Source: Acetobacter sp. UBA5411
GTDB lineage: Bacteria; Pseudomonadota; Alphaproteobacteria; Acetobacterales; Acetobacteraceae
Reading direction: 5' to 3'
Length of the DNA stretch: 59,473 nucleotides
Assembly (NCBI RefSeq): GCF_002409645.1
Contig: NZ_DHNR01000007.1
Coordinates: 1-59,473 of the forward strand
Position numbers and translations under genes: made by a program
Notes under the pieces: model-generated
Database searches by the model: none
What the model was told of the DNA's origin: nothing
What the model saw: only the letters and a program-made list of their open reading frames with translations
Part shown: positions 1-8,997 of the stretch, piece after piece
Position numbering within the stretch: the stretch's first letter is position 1
Layout: each line of letters starts with the position of its first letter

Positions 1-243
1 AGCGACTTTTTCAACAGAATTGTCTCATTGCAGTCATAAATGCTCACTAGAATCCCTCCTTGTAGCGGACATAAGAAGCACAATCGAATTGAGCCTAAGA
101 ACGCCTATCATGCGATCACATCATTATCCTAAATGGCTCTTGTCCGTATTTCTATGGATTGACTGAAAATGGCCATTGTATTGTAATATGAATAACATCA
201 CCTTTCAAAAGTTTCTTATATATTGGATATATTGGAATTTTAT

Positions 244-1143
244 ATGTCCCTTCAGGCCTACGAAGACGAACAAAATAAAAAATTAGCTTTTAAAGGCATT
301 GTTGATAATATACTTTACCAATACGGCCTTGGAATTACGGTTGATATAAATAATATTCATGCAATGTCTACGTTTTTTATTGAACTATCTTATGTTAATG
401 ATTTATCAAATGCCATTTTTGAATATATGTTTCAGAAAGAGACAGCTTTCATTACTGTGGACCATTATACCTCGCCTGAGGGATTTCGTGGTATCCTATC
501 AAGCGAAGAACTGCGTTTGCACTCAGTAACAAAACGTCTTGGCCAAGGTGAATTAGACGAGTTTGCAAAATTTCATAATCTTAACGGATATCTTAGCCCC
601 AGCACAAACGGTAAAGTATATGCCGAGCTTGCAGACGACCTTTTTTATACTTCATTCACAACAAGTTTAAACAAAGACAAACCATACTTATGGCGTTGCT
701 TTGCCAAGCAGGGTACAGGCGTTCGCCTAACTTTTGAAGTCAAAGGGGGGCGGGCTGATCTTAGGCACATAAATTACAATAATAAAAACACCACAATATT
801 AAAAGAAATCAATTATGCTTTGACGGACGCGGGACTTCCTCCTTTTACTCCATGGGGAATATCAAGGCTTGGAGCTTTTTATTTGCCCCCTACGTTACAA
901 AATGAAGAAGAGGTTAGACTATTACTAAAGCGGTGGGACGCTTCTGCACCGAGCGGCGTTGTTGGTTCGTCTCCGAACTCTTATTGGCCGATTCCAATTG
1001 ATGTGTCTAACAATTGTGCTGACATTAAATTGGTCGCAATAACGTTCGGACCAAAGGCCGATGTCGCAGATTTCACTTCATTAGTTAGCAATTCAAAATT
1101 TGCTAACGTTTCATGCGCTACAGCCAAATCAGACTCGGACTGA
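244..1143 (+). CDS. Orphan DUF2971-like protein in AT-rich DNA
   Basis: A 299-residue protein of unknown function. The reading frame can be opened by a TTG at 223, but the ATG at 244 (MSLQAYEDEQ) is the more ordinary start; no strong ribosome site is visible for either. The middle part resembles the DUF2971 fold: a short motif near residues 140-160 (YTSFTTSLNKDKPYLWRCFA) followed by GTGVRLTFEV matches the pattern of an LW..F block and a G-V-x-L-x-F strand. There is no signal peptide and no membrane segment. The gene and its upstream 240 bases are visibly AT-rich with A/T-ending codons, unlike the GC-rich neighbours, which suggests recent transfer. No partner gene is visible on this side of the window. 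Bases 1-243 hold no gene that I can support. DUF2971 membership is a visual judgement. Confidence 0.7.
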   Translation: MSLQAYEDEQNKKLAFKGIVDNILYQYGLGITVDINNIHAMSTFFIELSYVNDLSNAIFEYMFQKETAFITVDHYTSPEGFRGILSSEELRLHSVTKRLGQGELDEFAKFHNLNGYLSPSTNGKVYAELADDLFYTSFTTSLNKDKPYLWRCFAKQGTGVRLTFEVKGGRADLRHINYNNKNTTILKEINYALTDAGLPPFTPWGISRLGAFYLPPTLQNEEEVRLLLKRWDASAPSGVVGSSPNSYWPIPIDVSNNCADIKLVAITFGPKADVADFTSLVSNSKFANVSCATAKSDSD

Positions 1144-1281
1144 TCACGATATTCAGGTAATTTTATTATTGTCGGCGCGGGGGTTTGCTAAATTTTCCTA
1201 TCCTCATGATAGGCAGCTTCAAACAGTGTTTTTTCGATAACTGACTTTCGGCTTTCCCCCACAAGCCTACCCCTCCCCCCC

Positions 1282-4200
1282 TCAATACCGATACTGCCAC
1301 AACACGCCCACACTACTCCCCGGATCGTTTTCCGGCGTGGTAAAGCCAGTCACGTTTCCGCCCGTGCCCACCGTTGTATTGAGTTTCAGGTGCTTGGTCA
1401 GATCGACCTGCACCTGCGCCTGCGTGCCGCTGCCGGAGGTCGCCTGCTTGGCGCCAACATAGACGCCTTTCATCACATACTTGCCCGCCTCGACACTAGC
1501 GCCGCCATTGCCGACGCCTGAGCCACCACCAATGGCGAGACGATCCAGACCGAGGGTTTTGCGGACGGTTCCGAGCGGGTCAAAACCTGCGCCGCCCGCA
1601 AGCGTCGCCAGAGCCGCGCCAAGTTCCGCCATCTGCGTGGTGGAGAGCGAATGCGCATCCGTTCCGAACAGAAGCATCGCCAGAACCTGATCCTGTGGCA
1701 GGGACGGAATGGATTCAAAGGTGATCTTCGGATCGCTGGCGTACCCGCCCACCTTCAGCATGGCCGTCTGGCCGCTGACACTGCGTTCCGCGACAAAGTC
1801 CAGCGTCGGGTCAAGTTTGTGGGTCACGCCCGTGCCATCAAACCCGACACGCCCTTTTGTAAAGTTCAGCGTAATACCACCAAGACTGAACAGGCCGCGC
1901 TTCATGTTGAAGCCGCCCTCCACAACTGGCTGCGCTGCCGTTCCCTTCACGCTCAGAAGTCCGGCCATTTCCGCATCCAGACCGTGACCGCGCACAAAGA
2001 ACTCGCCCGGCGAAGTCAGTTTCAGATCCAGACCGATAACGCGTTCCGTGGCTTTCTTGTCGGTTTCCGGTGGCTTGTCGCCGGGACGGATCACGTTCAA
2101 CGTGGCGACCGAACTCGGCATGGAGTTGGGAATATTGATTTCCACATGCGGCAACTTGACGTTTCCTACCACGTCGATGCGCGTGTCGGCCTGCCCCTTG
2201 ACGTTAATGTCGGCATCCATGAGGGCCGTTAGTAGATCGCTGGCAATCGGCTGTGCCTTGTTCGCAGTCAGATGCAGATCGACCGGCATACCGGGCGCGA
2301 ATACGCCAACCGTGCCGTTCAGAGCCATCGTGCCCTTGCCTGCCTGCGCAATGAAGGACTGGATGACCAGCCGATCATTTTCAGCCAGCACGTTTGCTTC
2401 GATATCCGAAAGATGCAGCCCCTGCGAGAAGTCCTGAATATCACCTTTGTGCAACGTCAGTGAGCCGCGAGCCGCCGGACGTGCAGCGGTGCCACCCACG
2501 ATCATATCGAAATTGACCATCCCCAGCGCCTGTCGTCCGCTTGCGCCCAGCATGCCGTTAGCGAGGGACAGATCCAGATTGCCGCGCGTGTGCAGGTTGA
2601 TCGGCCCAGTGCTGGATGTCGGCACGGTGCCGTCCGCTGACAGATTGACCTTCGGACCGGCGCTGGCATGGGCGTTCAGGCGTGCGGTCGTGCCTGCCAG
2701 ATCAGCCGTCGCGGCGATTTCGGCGGGCGGCAGCGAAGCCGCGTCACCGGACAACATCCTCAGACCATGCCCGTCGAGACGAACGTTACCGCGAGGAGCC
2801 GCGAGCGTTCCCGTCACCTTGGCATCGGCGGACAAGGTGCCGGTTGCGTGCAGCGTTGGCGCGAAAGGCTTGGCCAACGCAGGTGTCACGTTCCTGATTG
2901 TTGCTGTCAGATTCAGCGCGGGTTTAGCTGTGCCGGCAATATCGATGCTGGCCGGAGCCACGCCGGGAGGCGCGACCGTGGCGCGAAGGCGGTCAACACC
3001 CAATGTCTTACCGTAAGAAACCTTGACAGGCGCTTCAAGTTTCAGGGATTCGCCCTTGGCGTTCGCCGTCAGACGGCTGACGCGCACACTCTGTTCCGGA
3101 AGATTGGCCACAGCCGCCAGATCGAGGGCTGCCGGAGCACCATACAGTTCAGAAAACTTCCCGTTTGCATCAACAGCAATCGCGTTCTGTGGTCCCTTGA
3201 CCGTCGCCCGCAGACCGCCCGCAATGGAGGGCGCTGCAACCTTGTCGAGTTGCAAGGACAGGTCCGCACTGGGCGAGCCTTCGGGATCATTGACGAACCC
3301 GGTCAGCTTCAGCGCTCCGATACGGTAAGGGGCCATCGCCACATCGCCGGTGACGTTGATCGCGGCTTTCAGCGGGCTATTGTCAGTCGCCGCCGTGCTT
3401 TTCAGCGAGGCCGCAAGGGTGCCGCTGACAGGCTGGCCGATCAGGTTCTTCAGATCCGCCAGTCTGGCGACTTTCAGATCAAACGTGCCTAGCGGGATCT
3501 TGCGCTTGGAGGGCAGTTCCAGCGCGCCATCTCCATGCACGCTGTTCCAGTCCAGCTTGGTGATTTTCAAAGTGCGATTGCCGTCCTTGTCCTGTGTTGC
3601 GGAAAGGTCCGCTTTCAGAGGCGCTTTATCGAGCGTTCCTCCCGCAGTCAGATGCGCTGTTGGCGCGGAAGGCAGATGGTCGGCGTCAAGGTCGAGCGTG
3701 ATCGGTCCACGCGGCATCGTGGCCGTGCCGAAGTCGCTGGCGAGATGCGCTTTTGCTGAAAGATCATCCGTCGGACCGGATGCGTCGAGATCAAGTTTCG
3801 CTGTACCACGCAGCATCTTTGCTGCTGCGGATAGATCTGTCAGCGACAGGCTGGCCTGCGCGGCCTCCAGCGTGGTCTTGCTGTCCTTTGTGTTCGCTGT
3901 GGCGTTCGCCGTCAGATGCAACGTGCGTCCATCGAGAGTGAACGTATCGAGATGAACGGTCTGCCCGTCATCCTTTTTGGTGAGGGTCGCGTGAGCCGCC
4001 AGCTTGCCGGTCGGACCGATCAGACCGACCGCCTGTTCCAGCCCTTTGAGGGCGGCAATATTACCAGTCAGAGCCACTGTCGTGGTGTCGCCGGAAGCCT
4101 CCGGCAACGCGAAGTTGGCCGCAAGGTCGGCATGACCTTCCAGCTTCTGTCCACCCACTGCCGCGAGAGGAGCAAGATCAGGCAGGTTCAGGGTCGCATT

Positions 4201-5475
4201 GCCCTTGATGGCTGGCTTCGTGTCGGACTGTGCGTTGAGCTGAAGCAGCGGGTGCGACAACGCCAGCACAACCGGCGCTGTCGGGTTGTTGGGGGCGTAT
4301 CTGGCGTCCAGTTGCAAGGGCGCGCTTGCCAGCAAGGTCGGAGAACTGCCGGGAATGCGCAGTCCGGACGCCGTCGCATGCAGATGCAACTGATCGAGCG
4401 TCTCGCCCTGCCCCATCCCGTCGAAATTCACATCAAGCGCCCCGACCTGCGCGCCACCTGCCGCAAGCTGCTTCACGGACAGCGTTCCGGTTCCGGCGGG
4501 CGCGGTATAGGGACCACTCAGTTTTGCAGCGAGAGCGATGGACTGCCAGCCGATGCTATTGCTGAGCGACATGGCGGGCGCATTGAGAGCGGCGGCAACA
4601 TCAGCCGTATTGGCGACGAGGTTGAGTTTACCCTTCACCGTGCTGGTGATGCTTCCAGCCTGTGCGCCGAAATCGAGAGCGGCAGCCTCCGTGGGACCAG
4701 CCAGATGCAGGGTCAGGGAGACGGGCGTGACCTCCGGCATCTTGCTCAGTCCTGCAACAATACCGTCCTTGCCGTCCTGCGCGGTCAGATCGAGCGTCAG
4801 GGCGCGTGACTGGGTTTTGGCCGCAACCTTCAACGCCCCGTCTGCATCGAGGCGTTTCAGATCGACGAGAATATCAGCCCTCGGAAGATCCTTGAGGGAC
4901 AAGCCGTTGATCAGCGCATCCAGTTCCGGGGCGGCGGCATGACCCTGCAGGGAGAAGGCAGCCGACAGTCCGGCGACGGGGGCGCCAATCTCGATCCGTT
5001 TGGCGTCCACTGCCTTGATGTCGATCCCGAGACCGGTCTTTGTGGGGCCGCTGGAGGGCGTCGCCGGTTTGGAGGTGTCACTGACTGGCAGACGCGGCAG
5101 GGCCAGCCGGTCGCAGCTGAGCAGATCAACATGCACCGTGCGACCAACCATGCGGAGCGGTGACCAGTTTAGACGCAGATTCTCGATGGTGAGCCAGACG
5201 CCTTTTGTATCCCGCAACTCGATATGTGCGATTTTCAGGGCGTCTGGAAAGCGCCCGCTCAGGCCCGTCACAACAACGGTATTGCCCGTCAGCGACGCCG
5301 CTTCCCGTTCGATGAAGTGACGCCCCGGATCAATATTCGCACCGACAAGCACAACACCGACGACCAGCACGGCGAGCCCTGCGACCGAGGCGGCGGCAAT
5401 CCCGCTTCCTCTGGCGATACGACGACCAAGGGAACGACGCGGCTTATGGGGAGTATCAGGTGTCGTTTCGGACAT
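1282..5475 (-). CDS. tamB: Translocation and assembly module protein TamB
   Basis: Inner-membrane-anchored periplasmic bridge protein of about 1397 residues that works with TamA in outer membrane protein and lipid trafficking. One N-terminal membrane anchor (about residues 30-50, rich in A, V, L, G) is followed by a very long beta-rich repetitive region and a C-terminal TamB/DUF490 domain ending in an aromatic terminus (VGVLWQYRY), typical of the family. The ATG at 5475 overlaps the tamA stop (TGATG), so translation is probably coupled; a start 12 codons upstream is possible but lies inside tamA. Length is in the normal range for long TamB proteins. Many opposite-strand frames here are shadows of its biased codon use. 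Confidence 0.95.
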   Translation of the reverse strand: MSETTPDTPHKPRRSLGRRIARGSGIAAASVAGLAVLVVGVVLVGANIDPGRHFIEREAASLTGNTVVVTGLSGRFPDALKIAHIELRDTKGVWLTIENLRLNWSPLRMVGRTVHVDLLSCDRLALPRLPVSDTSKPATPSSGPTKTGLGIDIKAVDAKRIEIGAPVAGLSAAFSLQGHAAAPELDALINGLSLKDLPRADILVDLKRLDADGALKVAAKTQSRALTLDLTAQDGKDGIVAGLSKMPEVTPVSLTLHLAGPTEAAALDFGAQAGSITSTVKGKLNLVANTADVAAALNAPAMSLSNSIGWQSIALAAKLSGPYTAPAGTGTLSVKQLAAGGAQVGALDVNFDGMGQGETLDQLHLHATASGLRIPGSSPTLLASAPLQLDARYAPNNPTAPVVLALSHPLLQLNAQSDTKPAIKGNATLNLPDLAPLAAVGGQKLEGHADLAANFALPEASGDTTTVALTGNIAALKGLEQAVGLIGPTGKLAAHATLTKKDDGQTVHLDTFTLDGRTLHLTANATANTKDSKTTLEAAQASLSLTDLSAAAKMLRGTAKLDLDASGPTDDLSAKAHLASDFGTATMPRGPITLDLDADHLPSAPTAHLTAGGTLDKAPLKADLSATQDKDGNRTLKITKLDWNSVHGDGALELPSKRKIPLGTFDLKVARLADLKNLIGQPVSGTLAASLKSTAATDNSPLKAAINVTGDVAMAPYRIGALKLTGFVNDPEGSPSADLSLQLDKVAAPSIAGGLRATVKGPQNAIAVDANGKFSELYGAPAALDLAAVANLPEQSVRVSRLTANAKGESLKLEAPVKVSYGKTLGVDRLRATVAPPGVAPASIDIAGTAKPALNLTATIRNVTPALAKPFAPTLHATGTLSADAKVTGTLAAPRGNVRLDGHGLRMLSGDAASLPPAEIAATADLAGTTARLNAHASAGPKVNLSADGTVPTSSTGPINLHTRGNLDLSLANGMLGASGRQALGMVNFDMIVGGTAARPAARGSLTLHKGDIQDFSQGLHLSDIEANVLAENDRLVIQSFIAQAGKGTMALNGTVGVFAPGMPVDLHLTANKAQPIASDLLTALMDADINVKGQADTRIDVVGNVKLPHVEINIPNSMPSSVATLNVIRPGDKPPETDKKATERVIGLDLKLTSPGEFFVRGHGLDAEMAGLLSVKGTAAQPVVEGGFNMKRGLFSLGGITLNFTKGRVGFDGTGVTHKLDPTLDFVAERSVSGQTAMLKVGGYASDPKITFESIPSLPQDQVLAMLLFGTDAHSLSTTQMAELGAALATLAGGAGFDPLGTVRKTLGLDRLAIGGGSGVGNGGASVEAGKYVMKGVYVGAKQATSGSGTQAQVQVDLTKHLKLNTTVGTGGNVTGFTTPENDPGSSVGVLWQYRY

Positions 5476-7529
5476 CAGAAGGTTTCTCCCAGACCGATAT
5501 AGAGTTCCCACTTGTCGCCGCGCGGCTGACGGTTAAGCGGCACCGCGATATCGAGACGCACCGGTCCGATGGGCGTGAAATACCGCGCGCCCGCACCCGC
5601 GCCGACGCGCACCTTGCCGGTAAAGGGCGCGCTGCCCGATCCCACCTGTCCGGCGTCCATGAAAGCCGCTGCGCCCCAGCTTTTGAAAAACCGCTGACGA
5701 AACTCGACTGTTCCGGCATCCAGCGATGTGCCGCCGATCGCATATTTGGAATGAGGAAACTGCGGCCCGACACCCTGATACCGGAAGCCGCGGATGGTCG
5801 CCGTGCCACCGCCATAGAGCCGCTGATCGGGCGGAATGTCGTAAGTGGATGCTCCCTGCACGCTGCCGACAATTCCCCTGAACGCGAACACACTTCGGCC
5901 CGGCTGTGTCAGCCCCAGTCTTGCAAGATCGAAATAGGTCGAGGCGTTGGCCTGTAGCAGGGCGAAGAAACGAGTGCCGTGGTTGAAGGAGGCGGAGGGC
6001 GTTACACTCAGGGAGACGCGCGCACCGTGGGTCGCCGGATCAAGCGGCGAAGGCAGATCGGTGCTGTCATAGTTGGCGCTGAGCGGAGCAAAGATGAGCG
6101 AATAGTCACGGGTATCGCCGAACTGCTCGATCTTTTCCTGTTCCGCTGCAATGCCGTAGGACACATTCCAGCGCTTGCTGATCTGCCGCACGATACCGCC
6201 TCTCAGAATGATGGCTGTCTGGCGATAGGAATAGAAAAGCTGCCGGATACCTTCGACCCTGAAACTGGCGTTCTGACGACGACCGGGAAAATCCGGTTTG
6301 AAGAGATCGGCATACACATCATAGCCGAACCCCTGCTGGGCCGTGCCCCCAACACCCGTGACCAGAGCCGTGAGTTTCAGACGTTCGGCGTTACCAAACA
6401 GGTTGTGATGCGTCCATGACGCACCAACGCGCCCACCAAGATCAGTCGAATAGCCGGCTTCGGCTCCAACCGTGTGACGCTTGGCTTCCTTGAAACTGAA
6501 GGCCAGCGGCATGCTGCCGTCGGGTGCCAGCTTGGGCGCATCCTTCACGCCTACCGTCGAGAAGATGCCCAGAGAGGCCAGATCCTGTCTTGAATCCTCA
6601 ATTCGGGAAGGCTGGTAAAGCTGCCCCGGCGCAATCGTCAGACGTCTGCGAACAAATCTGGGATTGGTGTAATCCAGCCCGTTCAGGGTGATCTTTCCGA
6701 TATCCGCTTTTGGCCCGATGGTGACAGGATACATCAGATCGAGCGTTCTCGATGTCGGCTGAAGCCAGGCGGTCGGCACATCAACCTTGGCCAGCGGATG
6801 CCCTTCCTCCTTGAGCGTATCGTTCAGCTGGTTGGCGGCCTGCAGGACATCGCTCGCCACCGCAGGCGCGCCTGTCTTCATCCCGAACGCCTTCTGCTCA
6901 CTTTCGGAAAGAGCCACAGGCTTTTTGGTGTCCGGTTCGACGAGCTTTACGGAACCGACATGGTAGAGAGGTCCCGTCTTAGCCGTGATCTTGATGGAGA
7001 GCGCCTGTCCTGATGGCATGGACGCCAGCCACAGCGGCAGGCCGATATCCTGTCCGTCCATCGATATCTGCGGTGGCATCTGAGCGTCCTTTGGACGGTC
7101 CACCGTGATGGTGATCTTGCCGTCATAAAAGCCGAAACTCTCCAGCGCAGTATTCAGGCGGCTGTATTCACTTCTGATTCGCCCGGCGAGAGCGAACGGA
7201 CCCACTGCACGTGTTTTCTGAAGGCTCAGCAGATCGGATGAGGAGGTCAGCGCAGCGTCGACATCCGCATTGCCCGTCGGTTCGATCTTTGTCGTATAGG
7301 ACACCGTCGGCCCTATCGGCTCCGGCGTCTTTTCCTTCTGCTTCTTGCTGTCTCCGCTGGCTGCAAAGGTGGGTTGCACTGCGCTCAGAAGGACCACGAA
7401 AGCAGACGCCACTTTCCACCAGGACCTGTCATCACGCAGCTTGCAGCGGCGTGCAGCGCTGGGCTCCCCCTGATCGCACATCTTCTTATGTGCACGGGAG
7501 ACTTGCGGGGAGACTGCGGAGGCGGACAT
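5475..7529 (-). CDS. tamA: Outer membrane assembly factor TamA (BamA family)
   Basis: Outer membrane Omp85-family protein of 684 residues, partner of TamB. POTRA-like repeats occupy roughly residues 75-320, and the C-terminal half is a beta-barrel (bacterial surface antigen domain) containing FRGIVGSVQGAS, LYGGGTATIRGF and a terminal strand ending YIGLGETF. The ATG at 7529 has an AAGGA ribosome site four bases upstream; a TTG one codon earlier is less likely. The hydrophobic signal segment (WWKVASAFVVLLSAVQPTFA) begins only around residue 38, so the annotated start gives an unusually long N-region before the signal peptide; an internal ATG at 7481 would shorten it. First gene of the tamA-tamB operon, divergent from plsC. 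Confidence 0.94.
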   Translation of the reverse strand: MSASAVSPQVSRAHKKMCDQGEPSAARRCKLRDDRSWWKVASAFVVLLSAVQPTFAASGDSKKQKEKTPEPIGPTVSYTTKIEPTGNADVDAALTSSSDLLSLQKTRAVGPFALAGRIRSEYSRLNTALESFGFYDGKITITVDRPKDAQMPPQISMDGQDIGLPLWLASMPSGQALSIKITAKTGPLYHVGSVKLVEPDTKKPVALSESEQKAFGMKTGAPAVASDVLQAANQLNDTLKEEGHPLAKVDVPTAWLQPTSRTLDLMYPVTIGPKADIGKITLNGLDYTNPRFVRRRLTIAPGQLYQPSRIEDSRQDLASLGIFSTVGVKDAPKLAPDGSMPLAFSFKEAKRHTVGAEAGYSTDLGGRVGASWTHHNLFGNAERLKLTALVTGVGGTAQQGFGYDVYADLFKPDFPGRRQNASFRVEGIRQLFYSYRQTAIILRGGIVRQISKRWNVSYGIAAEQEKIEQFGDTRDYSLIFAPLSANYDSTDLPSPLDPATHGARVSLSVTPSASFNHGTRFFALLQANASTYFDLARLGLTQPGRSVFAFRGIVGSVQGASTYDIPPDQRLYGGGTATIRGFRYQGVGPQFPHSKYAIGGTSLDAGTVEFRQRFFKSWGAAAFMDAGQVGSGSAPFTGKVRVGAGAGARYFTPIGPVRLDIAVPLNRQPRGDKWELYIGLGETF

Positions 7530-7624
7530 CAAATCCTTAATGACAAGAATTTTCCCGATCGACGAGATGACTCCGACCTTTTTTATAATGATCTGTGTCG
7601 TTTTTTTGGTCCGGCTGACATACG

Positions 7625-7654
7625 TTGTCGAAAATCGTGATTTGAGAGTATGGA
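7625..7654 (+). promoter_or_regulatory. Candidate sigma-70 promoter for plsC
   Basis: TTGTCG at 7625-7630 and TATGGA at 7649-7654 with an 18-base spacer, about 50 bases before the plsC ATG. It sits in the 173-base divergent tamA/plsC gap. A perfect TATAAT at 7584-7589 lies further upstream but has no good -35 partner. Confidence 0.4.
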
Positions 7655-7702
7655 AAGGGATGCACTCAGTACTCCTTCTTTCCCTCCCGGATGGAGAGGC
7701 AT

Positions 7703-8761
7703 ATGCACGCCTCCGCTAACCCCACTCCTTCCCTGTCCCACCTGAAAAGGCGAGGTTCTGCGTTCCGGATCGACGCCGAAGAACTCGACCGGATCGATGC
7801 GAAAGAACGGGAACAGGCGAAGCGCAGTCTTTTCCGGCGTATCCGCGGTGTCAGCAGACTCCTCGCCATCACTGTGTGGGTTCCGCTCTCCGTCGGGTTT
7901 GAAGCAGTGCTTCTTCTTGTTCCCGGCAACGCCAAGATCCGCTGGACGCGGGTGATCTGGGGCGTGCTGTGCCGTCTGCTGTCCCTGAAGATCAACGTCA
8001 TCGGACGTCGGGCGGGCGGTGTCACGGGACCGAAATCGCGGGCACGCGGTGAACGGCCGATCATCTACATCTCCAACCATTCGAGCTGGATCGACGTGCC
8101 TGTTCTCGGCACGGTTCTGCCCTCCGTTTTCGTGGCCAAGGGCGATATCGAGCACTGGCCGATCATGGGGCTGATTTCAAAGATTGGCCGCACCATTTTC
8201 GTCAGCCGCCAGCGCAATACGACTGGCCGTGAGCGCGATGAGATGACGTCCCGTCTGGCTAATGGCGACAATCTCGTGCTGTTTCCGGAAGGCACGTCCT
8301 CCGACGGCTCGCGCGTTCTTCCGTTCATGTCAGCCTTTTTCGCCATTGCGAAGCCACCGCGCCTGCGGGAGCCGGAAGCGTCGCAGATGCTGCCTGATTT
8401 CCCGCCCGGCATGACGCCCCTGATCCAGCCCGTCTCGCTTGTCTATGACAGACTCGACGGGTTTCGCATCGGCAAGGCCCGTCGCACCGTATTTTCCTGG
8501 TATGGCGACATGGATCTTGGTCCCCACGTCTGGCAGCTGGTGAAACGGAAATCCATGCGGGCTACCGTGCTGCTGCATCCACCTCTCGACCCCGAAGATT
8601 TCCCGAGTCGGAAGGCGCTCGCGCAGGCCACATGGCGTGCCGTAACAAATGGCGCAGCCCGTCTGCGTCAGAATGACGAGCCTGCCCCAGCAGACTGGCA
8701 GGTGAGACTCAGGGGGCCAGCCAATTCATCACGGAACCGTGAAAACAAAAGGTTTTCTTGA
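7703..8761 (+). CDS. plsC: 1-acyl-sn-glycerol-3-phosphate acyltransferase (PlsC family)
   Basis: Transfers a second acyl chain to lysophosphatidic acid, making phosphatidic acid at the inner membrane. The HX4D catalytic block is present as NHSSWID, followed by the substrate-binding FPEGTSSDGSRVLPF block about 80 residues later. An N-terminal hydrophobic stretch (VWVPLSVGFEAVLLLV) anchors the protein. At 352 residues it is longer than E. coli PlsC (245), with extra N-terminal basic sequence and a C-terminal extension. The ATG at 7703 is preferred over 7691 because a GGAG ribosome site lies six bases upstream. The neighbouring tamA-tamB fits an envelope-biogenesis locus. A related acyltransferase specificity, such as lyso-ornithine lipid acylation (OlsA), cannot be excluded. 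Confidence 0.9.
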   Translation: MHASANPTPSLSHLKRRGSAFRIDAEELDRIDAKEREQAKRSLFRRIRGVSRLLAITVWVPLSVGFEAVLLLVPGNAKIRWTRVIWGVLCRLLSLKINVIGRRAGGVTGPKSRARGERPIIYISNHSSWIDVPVLGTVLPSVFVAKGDIEHWPIMGLISKIGRTIFVSRQRNTTGRERDEMTSRLANGDNLVLFPEGTSSDGSRVLPFMSAFFAIAKPPRLREPEASQMLPDFPPGMTPLIQPVSLVYDRLDGFRIGKARRTVFSWYGDMDLGPHVWQLVKRKSMRATVLLHPPLDPEDFPSRKALAQATWRAVTNGAARLRQNDEPAPADWQVRLRGPANSSRNRENKRFS

Positions 8762-8802
8762 CAAACCCTTTGTATCTTTCGCCTGATGGTAGCTGAAGGT
8801 CT

Positions 8803-8821
8803 GGCCAAGTTCCCCTTGGCC
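8803..8821 (+). terminator. Hairpin after plsC, weak terminator candidate
   Basis: GGCCAAG at 8803-8809 pairs perfectly with CTTGGCC at 8815-8821 around a five-base loop, 42 bases after the plsC stop. There is no T-run after it, so intrinsic termination is doubtful. The rest of 8762-8997 shows only a 16-codon frame and no supported gene. Confidence 0.25.
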
Positions 8822-8997
8822 GCGCCCCTAGCGTGAAGAGAGGTTCATGGCTTGATCGCCTTTCGCACTTCTTCTGCTTCTTCGTCAGGCGGAACCGATG
8901 TCATGAGCTTCTGCCCTTGACCCGGACGCCCGCAATCAGGATTCCTCCCCTCTGTCGCGCGGAATGGTCCGGCGGCGTGCCGGAACGAGCCTGAACT

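Noticed and set aside
1197..1213. CCTATC/GATAGG hairpin between the orphan gene and tamB
   Set aside because: Stem of six pairs with no T-run in the right direction; too weak to call a terminator.
1473..5502. Many long open frames opposite or overlapping tamB
   Set aside because: tamB explains the region with a consistent domain structure; the others are out-of-frame products of high GC and biased codons, and none shows a recognised domain.
7584..7589. Perfect TATAAT in the tamA/plsC gap
   Set aside because: No -35 at 16-18 bases, so it is not called as a promoter.
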